Assembly: GCA_964360255.1 (NCBI GenBank)
Contig: CAYHVK010000019.1
Span: 1-62,516 of the forward strand
Reading direction: 5' to 3'
Source of the DNA: CAYHVK01 sp964360255
Lineage (GTDB): Bacteria; Bdellovibrionota; Bdellovibrionia; Bdellovibrionales; UBA1609
Length of the DNA: 62,516 nt
In this document: positions 9,218 to 17,905 of the stretch, piece by piece
How the letters are laid out: every line of letters starts with the position of its first letter
Position numbering within the stretch: the first letter of the stretch is position 1
Notes under the pieces: generated by a model
What the model was told of the DNA's origin: nothing
The model's database searches: none
What the model saw: the letters and a program-made list of their open reading frames with translations, nothing else
Program-made: the position numbers and the translations under genes

Positions 9218-9901
9218 CTATCTTAAAGACATCCAAATATCGTGATACTGCCACGCCTTTAATTCTATTGGACCCGGCGCATGATCAGGACGAAGAATTA
9301 AATCACCTGTTGAAGAAAGAATTTTTTGAACCCGCGGGTTTTGGTCGAGCTTCGCTTTCATTACGAGCAAAATGAGATTATAAAAATCACTATTGCCCAT
9401 CTCTTTATAGATCATTTTTTTACCATCAAAACTCACCCAGTTAATACCGAGCACTTTCATATTTTCGCTTGCTGCATCGCCGGCACGCTTTGCATCAAAG
9501 GCTGTCATTTGCTCAACCTCTGCACGGGTATAAAGCCATTTGATTTCGCCACTCTTCACTCGTCGGTCTTGTAGACGAGCATCGTTTTGATCTTCAGGAT
9601 ACTTTGTCGCTTGCCAGAAGCCTTCAACACTTGAGTATTTCTTACCCTTAAAAACAAATGATGTAGCTGCAAAGTTTGAGAGAATACCTAATTCAGTTCG
9701 TTTTGATAAAATCACTTCGCCGTATTTTGCCCGTTGCGGGAGAACTTCCCAGCTCTCCGCTGTTTTTTCATCAACCGGAGCCCACCATTCTAGTGGATAA
9801 GGCGGATTGTGCGGCGGCGGGTTCTGTTGTGCATTTGTTACGAATGAAAAGAGCGACGCTAATACTATTATCGCTTTAAGTATCATATCTTTTACGGGCA
9901 T
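9218..9901 (-). CDS. Exported NADAR-domain protein
   Basis: I chose the start at 9901 because GGGTGG lies about 8 bases before it; a longer frame begins at 9928. The N-terminus is a signal peptide (IIVLASLFSFVTNAQ), followed by a Pro-rich stretch and then a NADAR domain: GILSNFAATSFVFKGKKY, SSVEGFWQATKYPED, and GNSDFYNLILLVMKAKLDQNP near the C-terminus. Cytoplasmic NADAR proteins such as YbiA are N-glycosidases acting on riboflavin-pathway or ADP-ribosyl substrates. An exported one is unusual. It is divergent from an exported nucleotide pyrophosphatase, which suggests periplasmic nucleotide processing (inference). Confidence 0.8.
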   Translation of the reverse strand: MPVKDMILKAIIVLASLFSFVTNAQQNPPPHNPPYPLEWWAPVDEKTAESWEVLPQRAKYGEVILSKRTELGILSNFAATSFVFKGKKYSSVEGFWQATKYPEDQNDARLQDRRVKSGEIKWLYTRAEVEQMTAFDAKRAGDAASENMKVLGINWVSFDGKKMIYKEMGNSDFYNLILLVMKAKLDQNPRVQKILSSTGDLILRPDHAPGPIELKAWQYHDIWMSLR

Positions 9902-9992
9902 GAATTCCACCCTTTTTACGCCTGACATAAACCACTTTTATCTTGAACTTTCAAGCTAAGGCGAGGAAGAGTGACATCTATCAGGGGGATTT

Positions 9993-11321
9993 ATGTTTAA
10001 ACGATTGTCGCTTGTGATTGTTCTATTGGCCGGCCTCACAACTCTTATCGCTTCATCAGATGTACGAGCCAAAAAGGCTTTTGATAAAAAAGTTTTACTC
10101 ATATCAATCGATGGTTTTAGACCTGAGTTTTATCTCGATGCAGAGAAATATGATCTCCCTGCACTTCAGTGGCTTAAAAATGCAGGAGCTTATGCCGCTT
10201 CTGTTGAACCTGTTTTCCCAACAGTGACTTATGCCAATCACACGACCCTTCTAACGGGACTTCTGCCTGAACATCACGGCATTCTTTCAAACACAGTTTT
10301 CACTTGGGAAGCTGGTCCGACACCAGCTTGGTATTGGGAGGCTGATAAAATTAAAGCACCAACACTTAATGAGTATGTACAAAAAGCGGGAGGCATTACA
10401 GCTTCAATGGGCTGGCCCGTGACTCTTATGGCAAAAGATGTGGACTATTTGATTCCTGAAATTTTCAGCATGGATGGCTACTACGAAGGTGGCGATTTTG
10501 AAGTAAAAGTAAAATACACAGATCCCGAGCTAATGGCTGAAGTTTTAAATGTAACAACGCTTAAACGTTACGACAACGAAGTGGAATTTGATTTCTGGAC
10601 AGCTGAAGCCTCAGCGCACATTCTTAAAACTAAGAAGCCTGATTTCATGACGATTCACTTCGTAGATGTCGACCACGTGGCGCACGGTTTTGGCCCCAAC
10701 GCTCCAGAAGTGTTAGAAGCTTTGAAGCACACAGATGACAATCTTAAAATTGTTTTTAGCTCTATTAATCTCAAAGACACCTGTGTGATTCTCACTGGCG
10801 ATCACGGCTTTAGAGAGGTTTCGCAAAAGATTTCTCCAAATACTTTGTTCGTTAAAAACGGATGGATCAAGCTCGACGAGAAAAATAAACTGCAAAGCTG
10901 GGAAGTTATTGCTCATGCAAGTGGTGCTCAAGCAGCAATTTATGTTAAGAACAAAGCATTATTACCAGAAGTTGAAGCCCTTCTTCGCGCGAATGAAGCG
11001 AGTGGGTTCGTAGTTATTCCGAAATCAACTTTACAAAAGCTTGGCGCGTATCCAGAAGCCGATCTCGCTATTGAGGGAGCCGTTGGCTTCACAGTTTCTG
11101 GTTCATTTGCTGGCTCTCTTGTTTCAAGCTCTGGCAGCGTAAAGGGACAACACGGATTCTTACCGACACATAAAGAGTTGCACACAGGTTTAGTCACAGC
11201 TGGCTGTGGTCTCGGTCACGGTCAGGAATGGGAAACTGTTCATCTCACAGATATCCCAGCGACTATTGCAGACATTTTAGACTTAAAAACAGCTAAGCTT
11301 GATGGTGAATCTCTAGATTAA
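9993..11321 (+). CDS. Exported nucleotide pyrophosphatase/phosphodiesterase (alkaline phosphatase superfamily)
   Basis: A 26-residue signal peptide ends DVRA. The 442-residue protein has the two-metal site of type I phosphodiesterases: LLISIDGFRPEF (Asp 40), the nucleophile Thr in PTVTYANHTTLLTG (about residue 79), DVDHVAHGFG, TGDHGF and a late GQHGF. These enzymes split pyrophosphate or phosphodiester bonds in nucleotides such as ATP or NAD outside the cytoplasm. In a predator this would suit nucleotide scavenging. It is divergent from the exported NADAR gene, with 91 bases between the chosen starts. GGGGG precedes the ATG. Confidence 0.9.
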   Translation: MFKRLSLVIVLLAGLTTLIASSDVRAKKAFDKKVLLISIDGFRPEFYLDAEKYDLPALQWLKNAGAYAASVEPVFPTVTYANHTTLLTGLLPEHHGILSNTVFTWEAGPTPAWYWEADKIKAPTLNEYVQKAGGITASMGWPVTLMAKDVDYLIPEIFSMDGYYEGGDFEVKVKYTDPELMAEVLNVTTLKRYDNEVEFDFWTAEASAHILKTKKPDFMTIHFVDVDHVAHGFGPNAPEVLEALKHTDDNLKIVFSSINLKDTCVILTGDHGFREVSQKISPNTLFVKNGWIKLDEKNKLQSWEVIAHASGAQAAIYVKNKALLPEVEALLRANEASGFVVIPKSTLQKLGAYPEADLAIEGAVGFTVSGSFAGSLVSSSGSVKGQHGFLPTHKELHTGLVTAGCGLGHGQEWETVHLTDIPATIADILDLKTAKLDGESLD

Positions 11322-11327
11322 TTTCTG

Positions 11328-11347
11328 AGCGCGGGTGAGCCCGCGCT
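11328..11347. terminator. Bidirectional GC-rich hairpin between convergent genes
   Basis: AGCGCGGG (11328-11335) and CCCGCGCT (11340-11347) form an 8-bp stem with a TGAG loop, between the phosphodiesterase stop and the ferredoxin stop. T runs are short on both sides, so strength is uncertain. Confidence 0.6.
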
Positions 11348-11682
11348 TATTCTTGATCCACTTCGACAACCATTCCGGGCGTTGGGGAAATCTGACAGGA
11401 TAGGCGTTCATTTGCAGCAAAACCTCGGTCATCAGCCATGCTTTGCTCGATGTCGTTACGAGGCTCAGAATTATCAGCCGCATTTGGCAAAACAACTCGG
11501 CAAGCACCGCAGCTCCCGCCCCCACCACATGAAGTGGGGATTCTGATTTTATTTCGCCATGCAAAATCTAACAAAGAGCCTTTTAAATCTGCCTTTAAAA
11601 GAGGCACCTTGATGCTATCTGGCATAAAAGTGACTTCACCGACGGCTTCTTTAGGTTTTGAGGCGTGACTTGAGTCGTTCAT
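11347..11682 (-). CDS. 2Fe-2S ferredoxin
   Basis: This 111-residue protein has the plant-type ferredoxin cluster motif: TSCGGGGSCGACRV, giving three of the Cys ligands, and LSCQI for the fourth. A beta-grasp fold is expected. The N-terminal 15 residues (MNDSSHASKPKEAVG) are an extension without signal character. It probably carries electrons for an unidentified oxidoreductase, since no partner is adjacent. The stop lies inside the shared hairpin with the convergent gene. Confidence 0.9.
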   Translation of the reverse strand: MNDSSHASKPKEAVGEVTFMPDSIKVPLLKADLKGSLLDFAWRNKIRIPTSCGGGGSCGACRVVLPNAADNSEPRNDIEQSMADDRGFAANERLSCQISPTPGMVVEVDQE

Positions 11683-11728
11683 TGAAATAATTCTATCCTA
11701 TATCGACAGCTCTGGGGAGGGCCATACG

Positions 11729-12346
11729 ATGAGATTTATTAGTTTCGACTTAGAGACAACAGGGTTTATTAGCGGCGTTGACCAAATCGTTGAGATTGGT
11801 GCTGTTCGATATATCAACGGAGAGCCCGATGCAGTTTTTGCTACTTTAATTGATCCGAAAATTCAAATTCCTGAAGGTGCTTCACGCGTGAATGGCATCA
11901 CTGATCAAATGGTAACTGGTAAACTCACTATCGATCGTATTTTGCCAGATTTTGCGGAGTTCTGCGGCGATGATATTATCGTGGCCCATAATGCTCCCTT
12001 CGATTACCAGTTCTTAGCTGCAGATATTGTGAAGCATGAAGCACCTGCACCTCGCGGAGTTATACTTGATACATGTACAATGGCTCGCAAAGTTTATCCC
12101 GGTTTACCGAACTACAAATTAGGTACGCTGGTTCAGCACTTGAATATTCCATCAGGGCAATTTCACCGCGCCGAAGAAGATGCCAACTATTGCGGTATCT
12201 TGTTTGCCAAGATGATTGAGAAGATGACCGGCGGAATGATGCTTCCACCGATTGAGAATTTGGTGGCTTTAAGCGCCAAGCAAGAACTTCGCTTTCCGCA
12301 AGTGACGCCGAAACCGAAACAAATGACCTTTATGGATATGCTTTAG
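11729..12346 (+). CDS. DEDDh 3'-5' exonuclease, DnaQ/epsilon-like
   Basis: The motifs are Exo I FDLETTGFISGVDQIVEIGA (Asp and Glu ligands), Exo II AHNAPFDYQFL, and Exo III HRAEEDANYCG (His and Asp). At 205 residues it is a stand-alone exonuclease domain, like those of DnaQ or PolC. It removes nucleotides from DNA 3' ends in proofreading or repair; the exact partner is not evident. GGGGAGGGCC precedes the ATG. The end of the gene abuts the leader of the FIST operon. Confidence 0.88.
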   Translation: MRFISFDLETTGFISGVDQIVEIGAVRYINGEPDAVFATLIDPKIQIPEGASRVNGITDQMVTGKLTIDRILPDFAEFCGDDIIVAHNAPFDYQFLAADIVKHEAPAPRGVILDTCTMARKVYPGLPNYKLGTLVQHLNIPSGQFHRAEEDANYCGILFAKMIEKMTGGMMLPPIENLVALSAKQELRFPQVTPKPKQMTFMDML

Positions 12347-12549
12347 CTCGGTGCTGAAGAAGCCCTAGCTTGTCGAGCGAACTGTGGTCGGTAAGCCAAT
12401 GAATGATGGCCATTTTTTATTTACCCTTAAAGCGCGCCGGGGCCATCCGAAGGTCGAGCTGTTCTCCATATTCCAGAATATCTGGTCACCATCTCAGCTT
12501 CCAGCGTAAATGCGCCGATAGTTGGCTATCGCAAACACCGGGAGAAACT
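12347..12549 (+). ncRNA. Potentially structured leader RNA upstream of the FIST/kinase operon
   Basis: This 203-base stretch holds no convincing gene but several complementary segments. 12347-12353 pairs with 12536-12542 (7 bp, one G-U), closing the whole leader just before the GGGAGAAAC ribosome site. Inside are 12405-12411 with 12441-12447 (GATGGCC/GGCCATC), 12456-12461 with 12495-12500 enclosing 12473-12477 with 12481-12485 (CCAGA/TCTGG), and 12516-12521 with 12526-12531 (CGATAG-TTGG-CTATCG). I compared it by eye with GEMM, TPP and cobalamin motifs and found no full match. A riboswitch-like or protein-binding leader is an inference. Confidence 0.4.
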
Positions 12550-13689
12550 ATGAAACTTGAACAACTCCACTGGACTACTCAAAAGAAATGGTCCCCGGCC
12601 AATGCAAAGCTTGGGTCGGATGCCGAATTAGTTTTAGTATTCGGCGAAACCTCGCTCTTGAAAGCAAAAACACTCATCAACGAAATTCAAACATTCTACC
12701 CAAAGGCCCTTATCTTCGGCTGCTCGACATCGGGTGAGATCTACGACGATCGGGTTTTTGATGACACAGTTACTTCGACCGCGATTCATTTCGAAAGAAC
12801 TCAAGTTCGATCGGCAAGCCTTAAAATGTCGAGTGTGAAAAATAGCTTCGAGGCCGGCCAGAAGCTCGCCAACTCACTCGATCACAAAGATCTCTCTCAT
12901 GTTTTAGTTTTTTCTGTGGGCATCAATGTGAATGGCAGCGAACTTGTAAAAGGTCTCAGCCAAGATTTACCCCGTCACGTCACCGTCACCGGCGGACTTG
13001 CTGGCGATAAAGACCGCTTTAAAGAAACTTTCGTTATTTCACAAAAAGAAATTTCAAATGAAATGATTGCAGTGGTCGGATTTTATGGGACCCACATTAA
13101 AATTGGCTCAGCCTCTCTTGGTGGCTGGGACCCATTTGGTCCAGAGCGTGTGGTGACGAAGGCAGAAGCGAATGTTCTCTATGAGCTTGACGGCAAATCG
13201 GCGCTACGCCTTTACAAAGAATATCTTGGTGACCACGCCAAGGAATTACCAGGAAGCGCTCTTCTTTTCCCACTCAGTATCCGCACGACAGAATCAAATA
13301 ATCTGGTGCGAACTATTTTAGCTGTTGATGAAGAAAAAGAAAGCCTGACTTTTGCGGGCGACATTCAAACTGGATCGTGCGTTCGCTTTATGAAATCAAA
13401 CTTTGATCGCCTCATCGATGGCGCAACGATGGCAGCGCGAAACATCGCATCTGTGCGCAAAGACACTCCCGAGCTAGCCCTGCTCATCAGCTGTGTTGGA
13501 AGAAGACTTGTTTTGAAGCAACGAGTAGATGAAGAAGTTGAAGGTGTTCGAAATATATTCGGAAATAAAACCGTGCTAACCGGCTTTTATTCTTATGGAG
13601 AAATTTCACCCTTTACACCAAGTGCGAAATGCGAACTTCACAATCAAACCATGACTATCACGACGTTTTCCGAAGCTGATGAAAAATAG
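12550..13689 (+). CDS. FIST-domain sensor protein
   Basis: The start at 12550 follows GGGAGAAAC, giving 379 residues. A frame extending to 12403 covers the structured leader and is rejected. The N-terminal FIST half (ELVLVFGETSLLK, KALIFGCSTSGEIYDDRVFDDTV, VTGGLAGDKDRF, NEMIAVVGFYG, IGSASLGGWDPFGPERVVTKAEANVLYELDGKSAL read in order) and the FIST-C half (ALLFPLSIR, ALLISCVGRRLVLKQR, TVLTGFYSYGEISPF) are both complete. FIST domains are predicted small-ligand, possibly amino-acid, sensors. The last 11 bases overlap the histidine kinase start, so the pair is coupled and FIST likely supplies the input. Confidence 0.9.
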   Translation: MKLEQLHWTTQKKWSPANAKLGSDAELVLVFGETSLLKAKTLINEIQTFYPKALIFGCSTSGEIYDDRVFDDTVTSTAIHFERTQVRSASLKMSSVKNSFEAGQKLANSLDHKDLSHVLVFSVGINVNGSELVKGLSQDLPRHVTVTGGLAGDKDRFKETFVISQKEISNEMIAVVGFYGTHIKIGSASLGGWDPFGPERVVTKAEANVLYELDGKSALRLYKEYLGDHAKELPGSALLFPLSIRTTESNNLVRTILAVDEEKESLTFAGDIQTGSCVRFMKSNFDRLIDGATMAARNIASVRKDTPELALLISCVGRRLVLKQRVDEEVEGVRNIFGNKTVLTGFYSYGEISPFTPSAKCELHNQTMTITTFSEADEK

Positions 13690-14671
13690 ACATAAGCTTC
13701 TTCAGCGACAGATAAGTAAATTTCATTTGTTGAATTCGTCGGCAAAAGTGGAGACCGTTGAACTTGAAAAATTTTTGGACGCCATCAGCGAAACGTACTC
13801 TGACTTTGAAGCTGATCGCGCATTTATCGAACGAGCTATGGATCTCAGCTCGAAAGAATTTCTCGAGGTGAATCGCGAACTGCGTGAGCATCGCGAGAAA
13901 TTAAGTCATGCCGTCGAAGAAAAAACAATGGATCTAAGAATCGCCAAAGAAGCGGCCGAAAAAGCCAACCGTGCTAAATCAGAATTCTTGGCCAATATGT
14001 CCCATGAGCTACGAACTCCAATGCACGGGATCTTAAGCTTCGCCCGTTTCGGACAAAGCAAAATAAAATCAGTGACTCTTGATGAATTAAAATCATTTTT
14101 TGATGAAATTGCCGACAGCGGAAATAAATTGATGTTACTTCTGAATAACCTGCTTGATTTGTCTAAGCTCGAATCTGGCAAAGTCAGCTATACAATAGTT
14201 GAAACCGATATTGTTTTGCTTTGTGATTCAGTGGCCTCACAAATGAGTGCCTTCGCCGCCGAAAAAAAACTCACGATCAATGTCGTCAAAGGCCAACTTC
14301 AAGCGAAGACCGCCAGCTGCGACGAATTTCATATATCCCAAGTCGTTCGAAATCTAGTAAGCAACGCGATCAAGTTCTCAAATCCCAATACCACTGTGAA
14401 AATTCAGATCGATTCTTCGAGTGAAGAATTCACTTGTGCGGTTATTAATCAGGGAATTGGCATCCCGACCGATGAACTTGAAACCATCTTTGATAAATTC
14501 ATTCAGAGTACCAAAACTAAAACGGGTGCCGGGGGCACGGGCCTCGGCCTCGCCATATGCAAAAAGATTATCGAAGATCACGGTGCTAAAATCTGGGCCG
14601 AAAGCGAAGCTGACGGCACCACCCGATTTATATTTAGCTTACCCACCAAAGCTCAAATACCTACTAATTAG
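13679..14671 (+). CDS. Sensor histidine kinase without its own sensor domain
   Basis: The 330-residue protein has an N-terminal region of about 70 residues and a coiled coil (EVNRELREHREKLSHAVEEK). The HisKA domain follows, with the phosphoacceptor in SHELRTPMHG (His 109). The HATPase domain has an N box (VVRNLVSNAIKFSN), G1 (NQGIGIP), F box and G2 (GAGGTGLGLAICKKI). No membrane helix, PAS or receiver domain is visible, so it should be soluble and depend on the upstream FIST protein for signal input. No response regulator is adjacent, so its target lies elsewhere. Confidence 0.9.
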   Translation: MKNRHKLLQRQISKFHLLNSSAKVETVELEKFLDAISETYSDFEADRAFIERAMDLSSKEFLEVNRELREHREKLSHAVEEKTMDLRIAKEAAEKANRAKSEFLANMSHELRTPMHGILSFARFGQSKIKSVTLDELKSFFDEIADSGNKLMLLLNNLLDLSKLESGKVSYTIVETDIVLLCDSVASQMSAFAAEKKLTINVVKGQLQAKTASCDEFHISQVVRNLVSNAIKFSNPNTTVKIQIDSSSEEFTCAVINQGIGIPTDELETIFDKFIQSTKTKTGAGGTGLGLAICKKIIEDHGAKIWAESEADGTTRFIFSLPTKAQIPTN

Positions 14672-14747
14672 CGGTGTGATCAAAAATTTTACCTCGTCAA
14701 AGCAAATTCCGAATGAACTTCAGGTTCAACTTCGCGCTGGCGCTTCA

Positions 14748-14846
14748 AGTAACCGTATTCAGCAAAACAGCCTTCTATTATGTGTAGTTTCGATTTAAAA
14801 ACGAATTAATCCGGCGCACGGACTCATTTTGCTGAATACGGTTACT
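14748..14846. repeat. Perfect 20-bp inverted repeat with a 59-bp core
   Basis: Arms at 14748-14767 and 14827-14846 are exactly complementary. They lie in the 245-base gap between the kinase and nadE, which are convergent. The outer flanks also partly pair (TTCAAC near 14724 and GTTGAA near 14850). It contains no ORF. It may be a small palindromic or MITE-like element, or a long-looped terminator. Confidence 0.6.
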
Positions 14847-14916
14847 CGGGTTGAATGAATATAGATTCTTCTCGCGAGTTTTAAATAATCGCGGCACGCT
14901 GTCTTAGCCTGGCTGA

Positions 14917-16539
14917 TTAAACTTTAGCACGATGAGCGACAGGAAATCTTCGGCCGCGGCCGAAAGAGATTGAACGCACCTTCAGAATTGGCGGTGCCTG
15001 CCAGCGCTTGAATTCACTCTTAAGTAGAGCCTTCAAAACAAATTTCTGTATCTCAGATTTTGCTGGTTTACTTTTTTCCACCATATCGACAATGGCTGGG
15101 TCTAAAAGATCATACTTCGGTAAAGAATCAGAATCTTTTTGATCAGGACGCAGTTCTGCTGATGGTGGGCGATCGATTATAAATGAAGGAATCAATTCAT
15201 GATCGCGATTGTAATGACGGCAAAGAGCGTACACATCTTCTTTTAGTAAATCGCCGATCGGAGACAATCCGCCGACCATATCACCGTAAAGTGTGCCGTA
15301 GCCTGTGGCCATTTCGCTTTTGTTGCTAGTGTTAAGAACCATGCGGCCATAACGATTCGCTACGGCCATCAAGTAAACACCGCGAATACGCGCTTGCATG
15401 TTCTCATTCACGAGACCAAATTTTTCAGTTCCGAAACTTTTCTCAAAGCCCTTAACGATAGCTTCGTAAGCGCCGTCAATTTCTAAAGTCTTAAAAAGAA
15501 TATTCAGATTCTTCGCTAACGCTGCCGCCACACTCTCGCTCTGCGCGGAGTTAAATGGGCCCGGCATAGCCACGGCCGTTACATTCTGCGGACCCAAAGC
15601 ATCAACAGCCAAGCAAGCCACAAGAGCTGAATCAATACCGCCGCTAAGGCCCAGAACCACTTGCTTCAAACCAGATTTCGCGCAGAAATCACGAATGCCG
15701 AGCACTAAAGCTTGGCGCAAAATTTCTTCGCGATATTTTTGCATGGGTTGAATCTGACCCTCTTTCTTTGCGTAATCGATTAAAACTAAGTCTTCCTCGA
15801 AGAAAAGAGCACGAGCTAGAGTTTTACCTTTAGCATCGACCGCGAAACTACCGCCATCGAAAACAAGCTCATCTTGCGCACCGACCATGTTGACATAAAC
15901 CATCGGTGCTTTGAAATGCTTCGCAGTTTCAGCCACAACATGTTCACGCATTTTAAATTTTGTCGTGTGGAACGGAGAGGCGCTCAGATTAATCACATAA
16001 TCTGGCTTCACTTTAATTTTCTTCAGTGGATTGTATTCATAATTCGATTTACCTTTGTCACCTGGCAAAGGCCAAGCCCAAATGTCTTCGCAAACTGTGA
16101 TGAGTATTTTTTTGCCCTTATATCTAAAGACATTCTTCGCCATATCACCCGGCTGAATATGGCGAGCATCATCGAAGACATCATACGTCGGAAGCAATTC
16201 TTTGGCGCAGCTGAAGATGATCTTATTATCCACAACGACCAAAGCAGAGTTAAAGAAAGGCTTACCTTTATTTGATTTGTTAGGAGTGAAAGCTCCAAAA
16301 ACAATACAGATATTGCGCGGAAGTTTTTTAACTAAGGTTTTGAGTTCTTGCATTTCGGCGTCGATGACCGAGTGACGCTCGAGAAGATCCATGGGGTGAT
16401 AACCGAAAAGCGAGGCTTCAGGAAACACGACGATATCGGCGTGTCTCTCTATGGCCTCTTTTGTAGCTAATAGGATTTTCTGGCTATTTTGTGAAAAATC
16501 ACCGAGACAAGGATTGATCTGGGCCAGGGCTATTCGCAT
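14917..16539 (-). CDS. nadE: Glutamine-dependent NAD+ synthetase
   Basis: The 540-residue two-domain enzyme has an N-terminal nitrilase-type glutaminase (Glu in VVFPEASLFGY, Lys in CAKELLPTYDVFD, Cys in TVCEDIWAWP). Its C-terminal synthetase has the ATP-binding loop GLSGGIDSALVA near residue 292, then NTSNKSEMATGYGTLYGDM. It makes NAD+ from nicotinate adenine dinucleotide, ATP and glutamine. The start overlaps the end of the DUF2203 gene by 41 bases, so they form an operon. Confidence 0.96.
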   Translation of the reverse strand: MRIALAQINPCLGDFSQNSQKILLATKEAIERHADIVVFPEASLFGYHPMDLLERHSVIDAEMQELKTLVKKLPRNICIVFGAFTPNKSNKGKPFFNSALVVVDNKIIFSCAKELLPTYDVFDDARHIQPGDMAKNVFRYKGKKILITVCEDIWAWPLPGDKGKSNYEYNPLKKIKVKPDYVINLSASPFHTTKFKMREHVVAETAKHFKAPMVYVNMVGAQDELVFDGGSFAVDAKGKTLARALFFEEDLVLIDYAKKEGQIQPMQKYREEILRQALVLGIRDFCAKSGLKQVVLGLSGGIDSALVACLAVDALGPQNVTAVAMPGPFNSAQSESVAAALAKNLNILFKTLEIDGAYEAIVKGFEKSFGTEKFGLVNENMQARIRGVYLMAVANRYGRMVLNTSNKSEMATGYGTLYGDMVGGLSPIGDLLKEDVYALCRHYNRDHELIPSFIIDRPPSAELRPDQKDSDSLPKYDLLDPAIVDMVEKSKPAKSEIQKFVLKALLKSEFKRWQAPPILKVRSISFGRGRRFPVAHRAKV

Positions 16540-16936
16540 ATTCTTTCTGAGACCTTTCTGCGCGATCTGATAAAGTTACACGACCTGTGTATCCGCTTTC
16601 GTATTCATGCCAATAGCAGATTTCAGGTTCAGGGTACTTCCAACAGTAATACCCGTCGCCAGCATCGATGTCTACCAACCACAGACCTTTAGGATTTCCA
16701 CCCAGTTTGCGAATTTTCTGATTCCAAGCTTCGATTAATTGACCGACTTCACCCTCGATTTGTGAAATAGCTTCTGCTGATAAATTTGATTTGTTTTCAA
16801 GACGAGTCACTAATGCGCTCACGCGACTGCTATAGTCTTTCGTGAACTTATGAATAACTCTGATGATGTTGTTGGCATGTTCTTCGGTCATCGGACCCGA
16901 CACACCTATAGAGACCCCTTCTTCACTTCCGAACAC
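16499..16936 (-). CDS. DUF2203-family protein
   Basis: The C-terminal half carries the DUF2203 signature: GLWLVDIDAGDGYYCWKYPEPEICYWHEYESGYTGRVTL, reading through GLVDF-CW-GEP-HE-GY-GR positions. The N-terminal half is helical (MTEEHANNIIRVIHKFTKD and an RLENK coiled segment). The function is unknown. The gene runs into nadE with a 41-base overlap. The start is uncertain: 16936 has a G-rich upstream run, and 16891 is an alternative that fits the family N-terminus better. Confidence 0.75.
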   Translation of the reverse strand: MFGSEEGVSIGVSGPMTEEHANNIIRVIHKFTKDYSSRVSALVTRLENKSNLSAEAISQIEGEVGQLIEAWNQKIRKLGGNPKGLWLVDIDAGDGYYCWKYPEPEICYWHEYESGYTGRVTLSDRAERSQKEYANSPGPDQSLSR

Positions 16937-17053
16937 ATTCCCCCCCAGGCAAGTCCTCTAAAGCAGTATTCGTCTATAAAAACCATCTGAGAGTTTCAAC
17001 AAAACTTATTGATGACTCACTGTGATTGAAAAAATTTATTGTCTTAAGGGATG

Positions 17054-17869
17054 CTAATCGAGCGACTTGGTCACCTGCATAGCCTGACCACCCAAGAAGA
17101 GTAGAAGCGCTATCAAGATCGCCGCAATGATGAGTATTCTCAATAGGTTACCAAAGCTCCACTCAAAGCCCGTATCTTCGACTTCAGCCGTTGGTTTTCG
17201 GATCTGTCTTCGTATCAATGTAGGTGCTCCAGAGCGCTCATCACCCTCCAAGGCCTTATCTGTTTTGGCTTTAGTACGTTCAGGATCTTTCTGATCTTCA
17301 GCATATCGGCGACGGCGCATCGCCTCTGTTTCACGTATGGGAATTCGTACCACACGATTGTTTTGATCGTAAGTATTGAAGGCCACCTGACCCGATTGAT
17401 CGCTTTTTCCCTTAGAATCAGAATCTATATCTGAAGAGTTTCGAACCTTAAATCGTGTTCCACGTCGGCCACCATTACGAGACAGAGAAATAGAACCACT
17501 GGCAGCGGCTCCCCCGTCAGCAGCAGCAGATGGAGATGTCGGCTTATTACCTTCATTCGAGGCTGCATCATCTTTGCTGCCACCGCCTCCTCCACCCTCG
17601 CCGATAGCACCACCCAATGCGGGCCGACCATCAGCTATTGAGAAAGGTTTGAAGCTGCCATCGCAAGCGCCGCTTGTTCCGCCGCCCAGTGATGGAAGCT
17701 CACCGGTTTCAAGTAAACAGGTGAGGTAATCACCGAAATAATTGTCAGCCCACGCGCGAAACGCCGTGTTCAGCTGAACAATTGCTCCTAAAATAATGGC
17801 GACTGAAAGAACAAGAACTAATAGATATTCAGTTGTTCCTTGGCCACGCTGATTTCGCATAGACTTCAT
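17054..17869 (-). CDS. Pilin/TadE-type protein with C-terminal membrane helix
   Basis: The start is ATG 17869 (a GTG lies just before it). RNQRGQGTTEYLLVLVLSVAIILGAIVQLN is a Flp/TadE-type class III signal: cleavage after Gly, then Glu at +5 (TTEY) and a hydrophobic helix. A Gly/Ser-rich, low-complexity middle (about residues 60-150) and a basic stretch (RRRRYAEDQKDPERTK) follow. The protein ends in a second hydrophobic helix (LLRILIIAAILIALLLFLGG). It is divergent from the Tad pilus operon, so it is probably a minor pilin or anchored pseudopilin of that system. The two-helix layout is unusual. Confidence 0.65.
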   Translation of the reverse strand: MKSMRNQRGQGTTEYLLVLVLSVAIILGAIVQLNTAFRAWADNYFGDYLTCLLETGELPSLGGGTSGACDGSFKPFSIADGRPALGGAIGEGGGGGGSKDDAASNEGNKPTSPSAAADGGAAASGSISLSRNGGRRGTRFKVRNSSDIDSDSKGKSDQSGQVAFNTYDQNNRVVRIPIRETEAMRRRRYAEDQKDPERTKAKTDKALEGDERSGAPTLIRRQIRKPTAEVEDTGFEWSFGNLLRILIIAAILIALLLFLGGQAMQVTKSLD

Positions 17870-17905
17870 CACTCTCTACTTCGGCTCAAATCGAGAAAAG
17901 GTAAA

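Noticed and set aside
12403..12549. Longer N-terminus of the FIST protein
   Set aside because: It covers the inverted repeats of the leader, has no ribosome site, and the FIST domain starts only after the ATG at 12550, which has one.
12347..12549. Cobalamin, TPP or GEMM riboswitch
   Set aside because: Short matches such as GCAAAC and CCAGCG occur, but the conserved boxes and their order are not present, so I call it only an unknown structured leader.
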